DNA of 64,000 bases, taken from positions 4,343,001 to 4,407,000 of the forward strand of contig JAUCBN010000043.1 of NCBI GenBank assembly GCA_035048815.1. Reading direction: 5' to 3'. Source of the stretch: Abelmoschus esculentus. Its lineage: Eukaryota; Streptophyta; Magnoliopsida; Malvales; Malvaceae. The position numbers were made by a program, and so were the translations under genes. Each line of letters opens with the position of its first letter. The stretch's first letter is position 1. The notes under the pieces are model-generated. The model was not told the DNA's origin. It worked only from the letters and a program-made list of their open reading frames with translations, and made no database searches. Below are positions 12,071 to 22,452 of this stretch, in pieces.

Positions 12071-12636
12071 TAGACATGGCAAACTTGATTCGAGATCCGA
12101 AAATTAAATCGATTTATTTGAACTGAGATTCGGAATTAACCCAAATATGTGATATGAATTTGAACCGAAATCCGAAACGAATCGAATCAAAACTAAAATC
12201 GATCTGAACTCTAGTTGAACCGAAAATGGATTTGAACTGAATGGACTCAAACCAAAGACAATCTGAAATAAAAATATATATATTAAAATAAAGAAATAAA
12301 GATAGGATATAAATTATCGCACAATTCACCAAAAATCAATTATACATATTATACAAAGTGATATATAGGATGTAAAACCTAACTCAATCTAAACATCCGA
12401 TTATAATCAATCGATCCGATATTGACCCGATCCAAAATCAACAGAACCGAAACTCAACCTAACCAAAAATCAATCGAATCGACCCGATAACCGAACCGAA
12501 ATCAACTTAGACCCAAATTTAAATCGAAAATTTGAACCATACCCGAACCGATCCAAATAAAATTTAAACCAATTATAATCAAAACCGAAATGAATCGATC
12601 AAAATCCAAACCAAATGACTCGTTTCCCACCGTTTG
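12071..12636. mobile_element. decayed hAT-type MITE (CCGAAC-rich)
   Basis: The interior is a degenerate mix of ATCGAAC, CCGAACC and GAACCGAAA words. The left end reads TAGACATGGCAAAC and the right end, reversed, reads CAAACGGTGGGAAAC, a weak inverted pair. Flanks CATGGGTT and TATGTGTT agree at 6 of 8 bases. The interior resembles the better preserved elements at 14179 and 45655. Confidence 0.45.
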
Positions 12637-12719
12637 TATGTGTTTGGATATTGTTTCATAGGTTTGATTTGAATTTTGCCCCATTTTGTAGGTTATCAAT
12701 TGTTGTAAGATAAGGGCAT

Positions 12720-12850
12720 TTTTGTAGGTTAGATCGTTAAATGATTAAAATGGATGTCTCAGATTAACTCTTTATATTTTAAGTGATAATCTTTACATAA
12801 CCAACTGTTAATTTGAGTCATTTATTTTAATCATTTAACGATTAAAAAAA
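12720..12850. mobile_element. hairpin MITE, family A copy 1
   Basis: An imperfect inverted repeat: ATCGTTAAATGATTAAAATG on the left pairs with CATTTAACGAT-containing sequence on the right, around a centre carrying AAGTGATAATCTTTACATAACC. The same centre and following GTAACTTAATC motif recur near 16080-16240 and 21600-21700. Confidence 0.55.
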
Positions 12851-14178
12851 CATATAAAACTTTAAAAAATTATATTATGTAACTTAATCTTTTCTCGTAT
12901 AATATTATAGGTTATATATAATTCACATAATATAAATAAGATCATATATAAAATAAAATGTGAGGACTCATTTGTAGAAAAATCATATTTCTAAATTCTT
13001 TAATCCTACAAGCAAGTTGTTGAATTCTTACAAGCCAAATAAATAAATAAATATATTGAAGTTTCTCAAATTATTTAATTAATTGAATAATGTGAAAAGT
13101 AGATATATCAACGATGATTATTCAGATAATTGTTAGTCGAAAAAAATTCTGAAAAAAACTTTTAATTGTGGATATATATTTATATTATTTATAAATTTAA
13201 AATATAATTACATGAGACATATTTTATTAGTTAAAATTTGATTATTAAAAATATTTTCTATTATTACATCAAATAATATATATTGAAGCCAAATACTGAT
13301 TTCTATAACTAAATTTCCTGGAATATTCCTCTATCCTAAATAAAATCCTCGTATCTATTCATCATGTGCAAGAAAGCTACAATGCTACAGTAAAGCCACC
13401 AGTTAAGACTTTTCTAGTGAATGGTCCATGGTTGCAACTGGGATTTGTATTTTTAGATTTTAATTTATTTTTTTTTATATTTTATAGTGTTTTCATATGT
13501 TGTTATAATATGTTTTTCGGTCTATATAATATTTTTATGATTATTTTTACAGACGTTTGATGTTCGTACAATGACTGTTATAATCTTGTTTATTAATTTA
13601 TATTTGTCTTTAATTTTAAATAAATTAATTTTTTATTTTATTTTTAATTGAAATAATCAGAATTGTGTAATCGGATCGTCGCTTTTAAAAATAGATGTAA
13701 AATATCGTTTTTCTTTGTGCAAAGAATTAATGTCTGATGTGGCCGATGCAATGTTTATTTTTTTTAAAATATTTTTTTCATTTTTAGATGTGTAAAAACC
13801 TTTGATAAGTTATGTATTTAACTTTTGTTTATTTCGGTTGATATGTAAAAAAAATAAAAATAATTTTTTAAATGAATAAGAATTTTTTTCCTGAGGTAAA
13901 ATAGTTATAATAATTAGTGGTTTAAATAAATAATATGTTAGGTCAGATCCGAGTTTAAAATATCTATTTTTGAATGGTTTTTAAGTGAGTTAAAATTTGA
14001 TCTGATTTGATATATATTTATTTTTTTTTAAAAAATAAAGTATCAACCAAAAAAATTTAATCATTTATTTTAAATATCGATAAATATTTTTATAATTAAA
14101 TTGATATTCAATTAATGATGTTAATTTATGACTTTAACCCTGTTTCTGTGTAATTATTAAAAAATAGGGGTTGGCCAA
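12851..14178. other. AT-rich intergenic DNA
   Basis: No gene is supported. The open frame at 13366-13560 is low-complexity and Phe/Ile-rich, as expected from T-rich DNA. Confidence 0.5.
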
Positions 14179-14672
14179 TAGGGGTGTTTAAAAATATCCG
14201 ATTCGGTTGATCCGATTCGATTATCTATTGATCTGATCCGAAAATATGGATATCCGATCTGATTTTTATTTTTAGACCAAATATCCGATCCGATTTTAAA
14301 TTTTCCGGATCGTATACGGATCATAATATTTCAAATTTTCATTAATACTAATCTTGTTATATTTAACAATTTAGTGCTTGTTTTTTCAAAAATTTTAAAA
14401 AAAAAACTTTTATAAATGTGATTATTGTTGTATTTAGTAATTTGTTGTTTATTATCATTGAAATTATAAAATTTTCATAAATATAACCTTAAAATTCGAA
14501 AAATTAGTTTAATCAAATTATATTTCTGGATAATTGGATATCCGAATATCCGATATCCGAATATGCGGATATCTTCTTTTTTCTAGATCGGATACAGATC
14601 ATTATATCATCAATCCGAAAATCAAAAAAAAAACAGTCAGATCCAATCCAATATCCAACGATGAAAACCCTA
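14179..14672. mobile_element. hAT-type MITE with exact 8-bp target duplication
   Basis: The ends are TAGGGGTG... and, reversed, TAGGGTTTTC..., a short imperfect terminal inverted repeat. The 8 bases outside each end are TTGGCCAA (14171-14178 and 14673-14680), an exact duplication that is itself a palindrome. The 494-bp interior is rich in ATCCGAT/GGATATCC words and codes for nothing convincing. An 8-bp duplication and TAGGG termini fit the hAT superfamily. Confidence 0.75.
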
Positions 14673-14680
14673 TTGGCCAA

Positions 14681-15550
14681 TACATTCTAGCCGATGAACT
14701 TTCCATCTCAATACCCGACTACTCAAGCAAAAGAAAATTCAGCCCTCAACAAACAACAATTAGTGAGTTAAGAAAAGACACACAGACAAGACTTGCAGAC
14801 TTGGTTTTATCACAACAAACTTGTCAATTCATTACAAATTATTTCAAAAAAATAAAAAATTACAAGTTTCTCATATTTATTTCATATTTTATTGAACAAA
14901 ATATTGATAAACGAAATTAAATCGTATACCGTAATGATTTATTAAAAAACATTAAGAATAAAATTATCAATTAAACGTGTAATGAAATAATAAAAAACAT
15001 CATTTTTTTAATGAGTTAACATTAATAAAAATCGAACATGTGTTTTTAATTTTAAAAAAATGCGTATAGGAAAAATACGAAGAAATGTTAGGAATAGTCT
15101 AATCTAAAATTAAATTTTAAAATATAGATAATTTTTAGTTATATTTTAAAATTTAGGTCAATCTCTACAATGCACGTGATATGATGTTGTCCTTAAAAAA
15201 ATTTTAAAAATATTTTAAAATTAAATAACGGCATAACTTATAACCTAGATTTTAAAATAAATTTTAAAGATCTTATTTTCTCAAATAAAATATCTAAGTA
15301 TACTATATTAACGAAGCCTAAAAATCTATGTGAAATGGTAGGTCATAGGTGTTGGTATGGATATGTTTGAAGACTTTATTATATGACTAAACCTAAAACA
15401 TGACCAATAAATATGAATTCACAAACCAAGGATAACGTAGTGTCATGCAATTCACCAGGACATGATAGGGAGATCGTGCTTTGTCAAGAGAAACAGCTGT
15501 TTAATTAATTATAATTCATAGGCAAAAGCAAAACTACTGATCTGTACGTC
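14681..15550. other. AT-rich spacer upstream of the GH17 gene
   Basis: No gene or RNA recognised. The last 200 bases are the probable promoter of the GH17 gene. Confidence 0.5.
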
Positions 15551-15551
15551 T

Positions 15552-15559
15552 CTATATAA
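15552..15559 (+). promoter_or_regulatory. TATA box of the GH17 gene
   Basis: CTATATAAAG lies about 60 bases before the start codon at 15614, leaving a leader of roughly 30 bases, a normal plant arrangement. Confidence 0.65.
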
Positions 15560-15613
15560 AGAGTTGAGTTGGTATGAAGGAAATAGAAATTAAGAGACTC
15601 TTCATCGACATCC

Positions 15614-17592
15614 ATGGCTGCTAATCTCCTTCTTCTTCTTCTTCTTCTTCTTCTAGGGCTTTTCGCTGTCAACTTCACTCCAACTGGTTCAGTTCTTTCT
15701 TTCTTTCTTTACATACATACATGTCTCTTGCATTCATTTTCCCAGTTCAATGCTGTTAGGCTTCACTTAATTTGGGATACTGGCACGTCAGGTTTAAGGA
15801 TGTCTGAAACTCCGATGTGAAAGAGAGAAAAAAATGCATACTCATTTGTAGTCTTTGTCCTATTGTTATTAAAATTTAAGTGATATTATTATATACGGTT
15901 AAGATCAAAGACAGGTTAAGATTTAGGGTTAAGGGGCTAAACATAAATATTTGAAATTGCATAGAAAAATTTATAAAAAAATTATTTTTTTAAATTTTAA
16001 ATAAGAGAAAAAATCTTCGAGAATGAGGACGATTGCTTCTCTTCACCCATATAAATCTATTCCTGTCCACTTCACATTTTTTTGGATTATTGGATAACTG
16101 ATTACTCAGATTAATAGTCGGTTATGTGAAGATTATCACTTGAAAAAAAGTAAAAAGTTAATCTGAGTCATCTGTTTCAGTCATCCAACAATTCAAAAAA
16201 CATGTAAAACTTATTAAAATTTTATTTTATATAACTTGATCCTTTCTCACGTTATAATACAAAGATCTATTAAGTTATTTATATTTATAAATTTGAAAAA
16301 TAAAAGAAATACTACATTTTAGTGTAGCTGGGTAAAAATTATTGGACGAATCTGACTCACTATGTCTTTCATAATCTTATCCAATAAATTTTTTTTATTT
16401 GATTTATTTTAAGGTGAATCTTTATATTTTTTTTTACATATCATTAAATGAATAAATCTTATCGAATAAAATTATAAATAAAGTGGTGAGCCGGAACCGT
16501 ATAATAATTTCTCGTATTTGGGTACAACTTTACTCAATGGACTGATTATAATTTTGACTTACTGCAGACGCGCAGGTTGGTGTTTGCTATGGTATGCTCG
16601 GCAACAATCTCCCCAATGCACAGGAAGTCATTAATCTTTATAGGTCAAACAACATCAGGCGAATGAGACTCTACGACCCTAATTCACAAGCATTACAAGC
16701 CCTAAGAGGATCAAACATTGAAGTCATGGTAGGGGTTCCAAATTCTGAACTTCCAAACCTTGCTAACCCTGCCGGAGCTCAATCATGGGTTCAAAGAAAC
16801 ATCGTACCATACTGGCCTAGTGTCCGAATTCGATACATCGCTGTTGGGAACGAAGTCAGGCCAGTTAACGATGCAACATCTTGGTTAGCTCAATATGTTT
16901 TGCCTGCTTTAGTGAACGTATTCAATGCGGTTCGATCCGCTGGTTTGGAGAGCCAAATCAAGGTCTCGATCGCCATCGATATGTCGTTGATCGGTGTCTC
17001 GTACCCTCCGTCGGCTGGCGCATTCCGTGGGGATATTAGGTGGTATTTGGACCCCATTATAGGTCACTTAGCATGGGCTAAAACACCATTACTTGCCAAT
17101 ATATACACTTATTTCAGCTATTCAGACAATCCAAGGGACATCTCACTTCCATATGCTATTTTTACTTCACCATCACCTGTTGTATGGGATCAAGGACGTG
17201 GGTACCAAAACCTCTTTGATGCAATGTTGGATTCGTTATATTCGGCTCTCGAGAAAGCCGGGCAAGGCGGTCTTGATGTAGTGGTATCAGAGAGTGGATG
17301 GCCGTCGGCTGGTGGGTCTGGAACATCGGTCGATAATGCAGCCACTTATTTATCCAACTTAATCCGACATGTCGGAAGAGGTACCCCGAAGAGGCCAGGA
17401 AGAGCAATAGAGACTTATCTGTTTGCTATGTTTGATGAAAACCAGAAGCCCGGACCTCAGATTGAGAGACACTTCGGGTTATTTTCACCGAACAAGCAGC
17501 CAAAATATCAACTCCGTTTTGGTGGAGGACGAGCGTGGGATATTGTTTCCAAGGAGAATAATGCAACATTTTCTCTCAAGACTGATATGTAA
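15614..17592 (+). CDS. GH17 glucan endo-1,3-beta-glucosidase (PR-2 type)
   Basis: Two exons, 15614-15686 and 16568-17592, give 365 residues. The first encodes a signal peptide whose Leu run comes from a CTT microsatellite; the intron falls just before mature DAQVGVCYG, the position typical of this family. The GH17 barrel covers the rest. The likely acid/base Glu120 is in AVGNEV and the nucleophile Glu266 in VSESGWPSAG. There is no C-terminal X8 module and no GPI-type hydrophobic tail; the short end after the barrel (NNATFSLKTDM) could be a remnant vacuolar-type extension. The enzyme cuts beta-1,3-glucan, callose or fungal wall, in the apoplast or vacuole. A poly-A signal AATAAA lies at 17653. 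Many relatives are pathogen-induced; the sequence alone does not show that here. Confidence 0.95.
15906..16065. mobile_element. decayed hAT-type MITE in the GH17 intron
   Basis: The segment aligns along its length, in reverse, with the intact element at 63550-63720: shared TTTAGGGTTAAGGGGC then AACATAAAT at one end and ACGATTGCTTCTCTTCACCC then ATTCCTG at the other. No target duplication survives. Confidence 0.5.
16080..16203. mobile_element. hairpin MITE, family A copy 2
   Basis: Left arm TTGGATAACTG...ACTCAGATTAA pairs with right arm TTAATCTGAGTCATCTG...CATCCAA. The centre GGTTATGTGAAGATTATCACTT matches that of the 12720 copy reversed. The following ATATAACTTGATCC motif is also shared. Confidence 0.6.
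16334..16513. mobile_element. TIR element in the GH17 intron
   Basis: Left end AAATTATTGGACGAATCTGACTC pairs with the right end read backwards, AAATTATTATACGGTTCCGGCTC. The right end also matches a fragment at 21360-21432 in reverse. About 180 bp, AT-rich, non-coding. Confidence 0.5.
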
Positions 17593-17659
17593 AAATTTCA
17601 AAGCCTGGGATTTAGGGTTTCGGTTTTTACTATCGTGCGCGTTTTCGTCTTAAATAAAA

Positions 17660-18450
17660 GAAATCTCATTACGTTTAATTTTATTGTCAGATTATTAAGA
17701 AATAAACGATAAACAATAATATATCAAACACATAAGAACACAAAATTTTAACGAGGTTCAATAATTTTAACGAGGTTTAAACACATTATGTATTGTACCG
17801 TGGGCTTCGCCTCGTACCCCAAACCCACTTAATCTTAACCCACAGACTAACTCGAAATTCCTCTGTATAGACTACTGATATATGAGCCATATCTAACACA
17901 AATATTACAAAATCTTTCTATATTCAAGATTCAGATCCTGATAGGATCATGGATCCTCCGACAATACAGACCAGATTTCCTTCCATCTCAAACACGACCA
18001 TTGAGAGAGTTCCAACACCACCCTTTGAACCTTCCCATTTACAAAGGTGGTATAAATCATGGCAATCATATTGGATGCAGATGGCTTTCCGACAAGTCAT
18101 CTGCAACCACCGACATGCAGACAATAGAAAGGCCCAACTCGAAACATGGTTCCACAAAAGAGAAACTCTAAACAAAAGTCGAAGATGGATCCCCGTGCAT
18201 CTTCTGTCTTCCATATAATGAGTTATATATGAACCTTCTATAGCCGGACAAGATTCCAAATCAAGAACCTAGATAAACTCATCAAATATATTTTCCTTTA
18301 TCAACTGTAAAAACGAAATGAAAACTGCCGGTTAATATACGTTCAATAAGCACACTGCTACTACTGTAAACAGTGTTGAAGCAAATGTAGTTCAAACTGT
18401 TGTTTCTACTGATACTAGTTGTGAATCACCGTTTGTGAATCATGTTACCA
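17660..18450. other. spacer between GH17 and copia fragment, content unexplained
   Basis: At 17741-17776 AATTTTAACGAGGTT occurs twice close together. 17940-18240 is clearly less AT-rich than the flanks and open on both strands (plus 17949-18218, minus 18259-17924), but neither translation matches a family I know. It may be part of the neighbouring degraded retroelement. Confidence 0.4.
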
Positions 18451-18454
18451 CTGA

Positions 18455-19613
18455 TGTTGAATTGTGGCATGTCGCTTAGGGCACCCTGCCAAAGACACGA
18501 TGGCCAAAGTTTTAAGTTCTTGTAACGTCTGGTTGCCCCTTAATAAAATACACATTTGTTCTGCCTTTCAACAGGGCAAAACCACAAGTTACCGTTCTTG
18601 GCTTCTACTACTGTTTATAATGAGCATTTAAGCGATTCTCCAAGCTTGTCAATACACAACTTGGCACCGTTATAAAGGAAGTTCTAAGTGATTGGGGAGG
18701 GAAATTTCGCAGCTTATCGTCCGTTCTTGCTGAAACTGGTATATCTCATCGAATCATCTACCCACACACGTCCCAACAAAACGGTGTTATTGAGCGTAAA
18801 CACCGCCATGTGGTCGAAATGGCTCTTACCCTTCTAGCCCCAGCATCCATGCCTATTTGCATGTGGTCATTTGCTGTAGTAAGTGCAGCATTCTTGATTA
18901 ATCAGCTGCCAACAACTGTATTGGGAGGTATATCTCTTTTCGAGAAGCTTCATGGACGTGACCAGATTACACTTTATGCGGGTTTTCGGATGCCTTTGTT
19001 ATCCTCATCTCCGCCCATTTCAGAAGCATAAATTTGAGTTCCGATCGCAACCGTGCACCTTCTTGGGTTATAGTCCACAACATAAGGGTTATCAATGCCT
19101 TACACCTCAGGGTAAGGTGATCATTACACGGCATGTTGTGTGTTTGACGAGTCCAACTTTCCTTTTGCGAGACAATCTCCACGAATGACAACTCCCCTCC
19201 AAGGAACAACTTTCCAGTCTGCTCCTCTACATGTTGTGGATGGTTTCCATAGTCTAAGGCATGATGTGTCGGAACAAATGCCTTGTGGTGTACAATCGAC
19301 CTCTACAATTGGTGGTTCATCTGCAGTTGGTAATGTAGAACACACTCCTGTAACAGTCACGCCTGAGCCTGATCATCCTCCTGACCCACCCTCGCCTTCT
19401 ATCCAGTCTCGTTCTGGTTCAGAGTCAAACCACATCGCCAGCACTAATAGCATGGCAGAACACAACAACATTATTGAAGGTGATCAGGAAAAACGTGAAT
19501 CCAGCAGTAGTGCTGTTGCACCTGCAAATGGTTCTCAACTAGTAGTTCCTACTTCTAAACATTGTTTTACCCCTCAACTCCAAATTCTAGCTCCGTCCCT
19601 ACATACCCTGTAA
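18455..19613 (+). pseudogene. degenerate Ty1/copia pol fragment (pre-integrase and integrase)
   Basis: A TTGTGGCAT followed, one frame over, by RLGHPAKDTM marks the GAG-pre-integrase zinc region. After a deletion around 18640 the integrase core resumes with LSDWGGKF and QQNGVIERKHRHVVEMA (18690-18830). A frame change near 18950 leads to GCLCYPHLRP and FLGYSPQHKGY. A Ser/Pro-rich linker then runs to a stop at 19611-19613. RT and RNase H are missing. Several frame changes make it non-functional. It is not the same copy as the element at the left edge, whose coding sequence here covers only regions downstream of integrase. Confidence 0.85.
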
Positions 19614-19619
19614 TAAACC

Positions 19620-20520
19620 TCGTAGGCATAAACAAATAATACCATTTTTGAATAAATGTTATCACATAACCTATTACTACTTGATAAATGAAGGAATATC
19701 ATTACATGCTATGTTTATGTATGTACACATTACTATATGACCAACATACATGATACATGAATGTATATATGATAAGATGATGCGAAAACGAAGGTTCTAC
19801 GTAGTGGTTGGATGTGCAGAGACGTAGAAACATAAACCGAAACGTGGGGCTCTGACGTGCATGGAGGGACATCAAGACTAACGTTTATCAATTCTCCTGA
19901 TTTAAGCAATTATTGTTAATATAAAATCACTTCTAATATATAAGTATTAATATAAAGTTGGGGCTAATAAATACTTCCAAGAAGGAAGAAACCGAGTGGA
20001 TAATGATAAACAAGGCAGAAGCTTTAGGTAAGAAAGATGACATATTTTAGTGCCAAGTGCTGACAACAATACAAGTTGTGTTGTTTTTTTACTTTGATAT
20101 GAGTATTTTATTTTTAATTTAATTTATAAAAAATTTAAATGACAAGAAATTATATTACGAGTTATTCTAATTCTGTTATTTATGGACTATTTAATTTTTT
20201 TTACCTCATCAATTTTATCAAGTAAATTTTCGTCGTTTCTAAAGAATTATATTATGGGTCATTTTCGTCATGACCAATCAATCAAATGTATTCATTTCGT
20301 CTTTTCTTTTAAGTGAATTAATGATATTAAAATATTCGATTGGTTAGTTTCAAATGACATGACTGAAATAACTATGATATAATTTATTGTCGTCCTTCTA
20401 TTTAAATGAATTTTGAGATTATCTTTTATAGTTAAACTATAATCAAATATTTTTTAATTGATCAAATAGGATAAACTTTGTTATTTTTTTTCTATCTTTA
20501 AGATAAGCTCTTTATATCTA
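19620..20520. other. spacer and bZIP promoter region
   Basis: No gene seen. The right part is the likely promoter of the bZIP gene. Confidence 0.45.
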
Positions 20521-20521
20521 T

Positions 20522-20532
20522 CTATATATATA
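20522..20532 (+). promoter_or_regulatory. TATA-like element of the bZIP gene
   Basis: CTATATATATACC is followed about 330 bases later by the bZIP start. This places all three leader uORFs in the transcript if transcription begins 25-35 bases downstream. Confidence 0.5.
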
Positions 20533-20567
20533 CCCTTTGTTTTCAACCTTGAACCTCCCAAACTTTT

Positions 20568-20588
20568 ATGGTTAAACTCTTTAATTAA
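20568..20588 (+). CDS. leader uORF 1 of the bZIP gene (6 codons)
   Basis: ATG GTT AAA CTC TTT AAT TAA. It lies close to the predicted transcription start, so it may or may not be in the mRNA. No conserved peptide. Confidence 0.35.
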   Translation: MVKLFN

Positions 20589-20613
20589 AACTCTGAGCTT
20601 GACAGATTTTTTC

Positions 20614-20640
20614 ATGCCCTTCCATAGATTTATGACATGA
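20614..20640 (+). CDS. leader uORF 2 of the bZIP gene, overlapping uORF 3
   Basis: An 8-residue frame (MPFHRFMT) whose stop overlaps the start of the next uORF in an ATGA junction. A short uORF just ahead of the sucrose-control uORF is also known in Arabidopsis bZIP11. Confidence 0.5.
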   Translation: MPFHRFMT

Positions 20641-20723
20641 ATTGCCTGTCTTCATTCTCACAAATCCTTGTCTTTCATTCAGTTTCAGTTGTCATTCTTC
20701 ATTGGTTTTATGTCTTGTCCTAG
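20637..20723 (+). CDS. sucrose-control peptide uORF (conserved peptide uORF of S1 bZIPs)
   Basis: 28 codons ending in SVSVVILHWFYVLS then stop. The C-terminus matches the known sucrose-control peptide of group S1 bZIP leaders (consensus SVVFLYWFY-VS just before the stop). In that family the nascent peptide stalls the ribosome when sucrose is high and blocks translation of the downstream bZIP. It starts 138 bases after nothing else coding and ends 137 bases before the bZIP ATG; no further ATG lies between. The match in position, order and C-terminal sequence makes the assignment strong, although the N-terminal half is not conserved, as is usual. Confidence 0.88.
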   Translation: MNCLSSFSQILVFHSVSVVILHWFYVLS

Positions 20724-20860
20724 ATCTCGGGTTGATTTGTTTTTCTCAAAACATTGTGTCCATTGCCAAGAAAATTAGGGTTCATCAGTCTAGATCTAGG
20801 CCTAGGTAACAAAATTTCAAACCCTTTAGTCTGTAAAACATATCAAACGTTCTGTCGACG

Positions 20861-21310
20861 ATGAGTTCAGGGTCCGAGGCCGATGCTCGAGGCATGAACA
20901 TAGACGAAAAGAAGATGAAACGTATGATATCGAACCGAGAATCAGCTCGGCGATCACGAATGAAGAAGCAGAAGCTTTTGGAAGATTTGGTCACTGAAAC
21001 TGCATCATTGAAGGTTGAAATTCATGACAACAGTAACAAGTATGAAGTTCTGATGCAAAAGACTGTTGCTTTGGAGTCTGAAAACAATGGTTTGAAGGTT
21101 CACCAAATGGAACTGGATCAATATTTAAGGAAACTAGAAATGCTGCAAACTCAGATTGAATTACTGCAATTCAATTTGATGAATCAGCCTGGAAGAAGCT
21201 TTTGTGATCAAATTGCAGACATTAATGAAGCCCCAACAGTAGAATCCTGGCAATGCCATGGCTCAGATCAACCTGCCATTGTGACCTCTACTCAAATGAT
21301 GAACTATTAA
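20861..21310 (+). CDS. group S1 bZIP transcription factor
   Basis: A single exon of 149 residues, the usual size and structure for S1 bZIPs. The basic region holds the invariant Asn25-x7-Arg33 in SNRESARRSRMKKQK and contacts ACGT-core DNA. A long leucine zipper follows to about residue 105, with heptad hydrophobics at L39, L50, I54, V70 and on. The C-terminal tail is short and polar. Proteins of this group (bZIP1/2/11/44/53 in Arabidopsis) pair with group C bZIPs and reprogram amino-acid and sugar metabolism under low energy. The conserved uORF in the leader supports the S1 assignment; which paralogue it represents cannot be settled by eye. Confidence 0.95.
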   Translation: MSSGSEADARGMNIDEKKMKRMISNRESARRSRMKKQKLLEDLVTETASLKVEIHDNSNKYEVLMQKTVALESENNGLKVHQMELDQYLRKLEMLQTQIELLQFNLMNQPGRSFCDQIADINEAPTVESWQCHGSDQPAIVTSTQMMNY

Positions 21311-21359
21311 TCACTATGTTGGAATGTTGGTTTTTTCATCTTGTAAATACGATAGATGG

Positions 21360-21432
21360 AGAAATTATTATATGGTTCTGACTCATCACGTCGTTCATGG
21401 TTCGATCAGATTCATCTAATAATTTTTCTTAA
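21360..21432. mobile_element. fragment related to the 16334 TIR element
   Basis: GAGAAATTATTATATGGTTCTGACTCATCACG matches, reversed, the right end of the element in the GH17 intron; the far side ends AATAATTTTTC, giving a short inverted pair. It lies in the bZIP 3' flank. Confidence 0.45.
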
Positions 21433-21574
21433 TCAATAGAATAAATGATTGATTTTTTAATTATTTAGAATTTCAAATCTATATATGATAAGGTTGTTTA
21501 TGATTATCTTATTCTTATCTTCTTTCATTTCTTTGTCTTTTGTTTCTTTGCTTTTGCATCAAGTAATAGATGAA

Positions 21575-21740
21575 TTATATATATATATATATATATGTAC
21601 AAGATCAAGTTACACTGAAATAAATAATTTAGATTAACAGTCGGTTAAAGAGTTAATTTAAGTAATAGAATTTTACGCTGTGTAACTTGATCTTATCTTT
21701 TATATATATATATATAAATGTATGTATGTATGTATGTATT
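21575..21740. repeat. microsatellites around a family A hairpin remnant
   Basis: An AT repeat at about 21576-21596 and a TATG/TGTA repeat near 21717-21738 bracket a piece with AAGATCAAGTTACA at one end and TGTAACTTGATCTT at the other (about 21600-21692) and the shared AGATTAACAGTCGGTTA core. Confidence 0.5.
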
Positions 21741-22186
21741 TGTTGTATTTTTAGTTTCCCGGGATTTTGTCACATGATTTTGATGGATGAGTTTACGAAC
21801 GACGATATTTTTTTTCACACAAAAAAGTTTAAAACTCAAGATATGCTTAAGTGGTCATATCCAATTGTTTACCTCTTTGATCAACACGTTAATTAGTTTA
21901 TCAATATCTATGAATTTATGTTACACAAAAATTTAATTAATATGAATAAGTATATTTAATCGATTGATCAAATTGTTCATTTTATTCTCTTATATTCTTT
22001 TTAAATTATAAATTTTAAACTTATTGGAAACACTTTTTTCTTCCCTTTTAAGTAGGATTTTAATTAGATTTAAAATTTGTGAATATCGGTGAATTTTTTT
22101 GCTTAATTAATTAGTGTATGGATATCATATCTATGAAAGCTGTGAAAAAGAATTGATCAGACAGTTTTGGTCTGTGTTTAAGTTAA

Positions 22187-22452
22187 GGGATGAGTCTACA
22201 ACGAGCGTCGAACACCGTTGAACATCGTTAATGTTGAACACTGTTGAACATTATTAAATTTAATTTATAAAAAATAAAAATCTAAAGGACTAATCATATA
22301 ATTATTAATAATATGTTGAGTTTATTACACTTTTATTAATTACATACTAAGTCCTTAAGATTTTAGATTTTTATTAATTAATTTAACGGTGTTCAACAAT
22401 ATTCAACATTAATAGTGTTTAGCGCTGTTCGACGCCTGTCGTAGAATTTTCC
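22187..22452. mobile_element. Mutator-like MITE with exact 9-bp target duplication
   Basis: The 266-bp element is a near-complete inverted repeat: GGGATGAGTCTACAACGAGC on the left pairs with GGAAAATTCTACGACAGGC reversed from the right, both followed by GTCGAACA. TTAAGTTAA flanks both ends exactly (22178-22186 and 22453-22461). A 9-bp duplication with long inverted ends fits Mutator-like non-autonomous elements. Confidence 0.75.

Noticed and set aside
13366..13560. Plus-strand frame of 64 codons
   Set aside because: Phe/Ile-rich product of T-rich DNA, no conserved features.
14534..14920. Plus-strand frame of 128 codons
   Set aside because: Starts inside the MITE at 14179-14672 and is built from its repeat words.
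17162..17407. Minus-strand frame inside the GH17 gene
   Set aside because: Shadow of the GH17 exon, which is fully explained on the plus strand.
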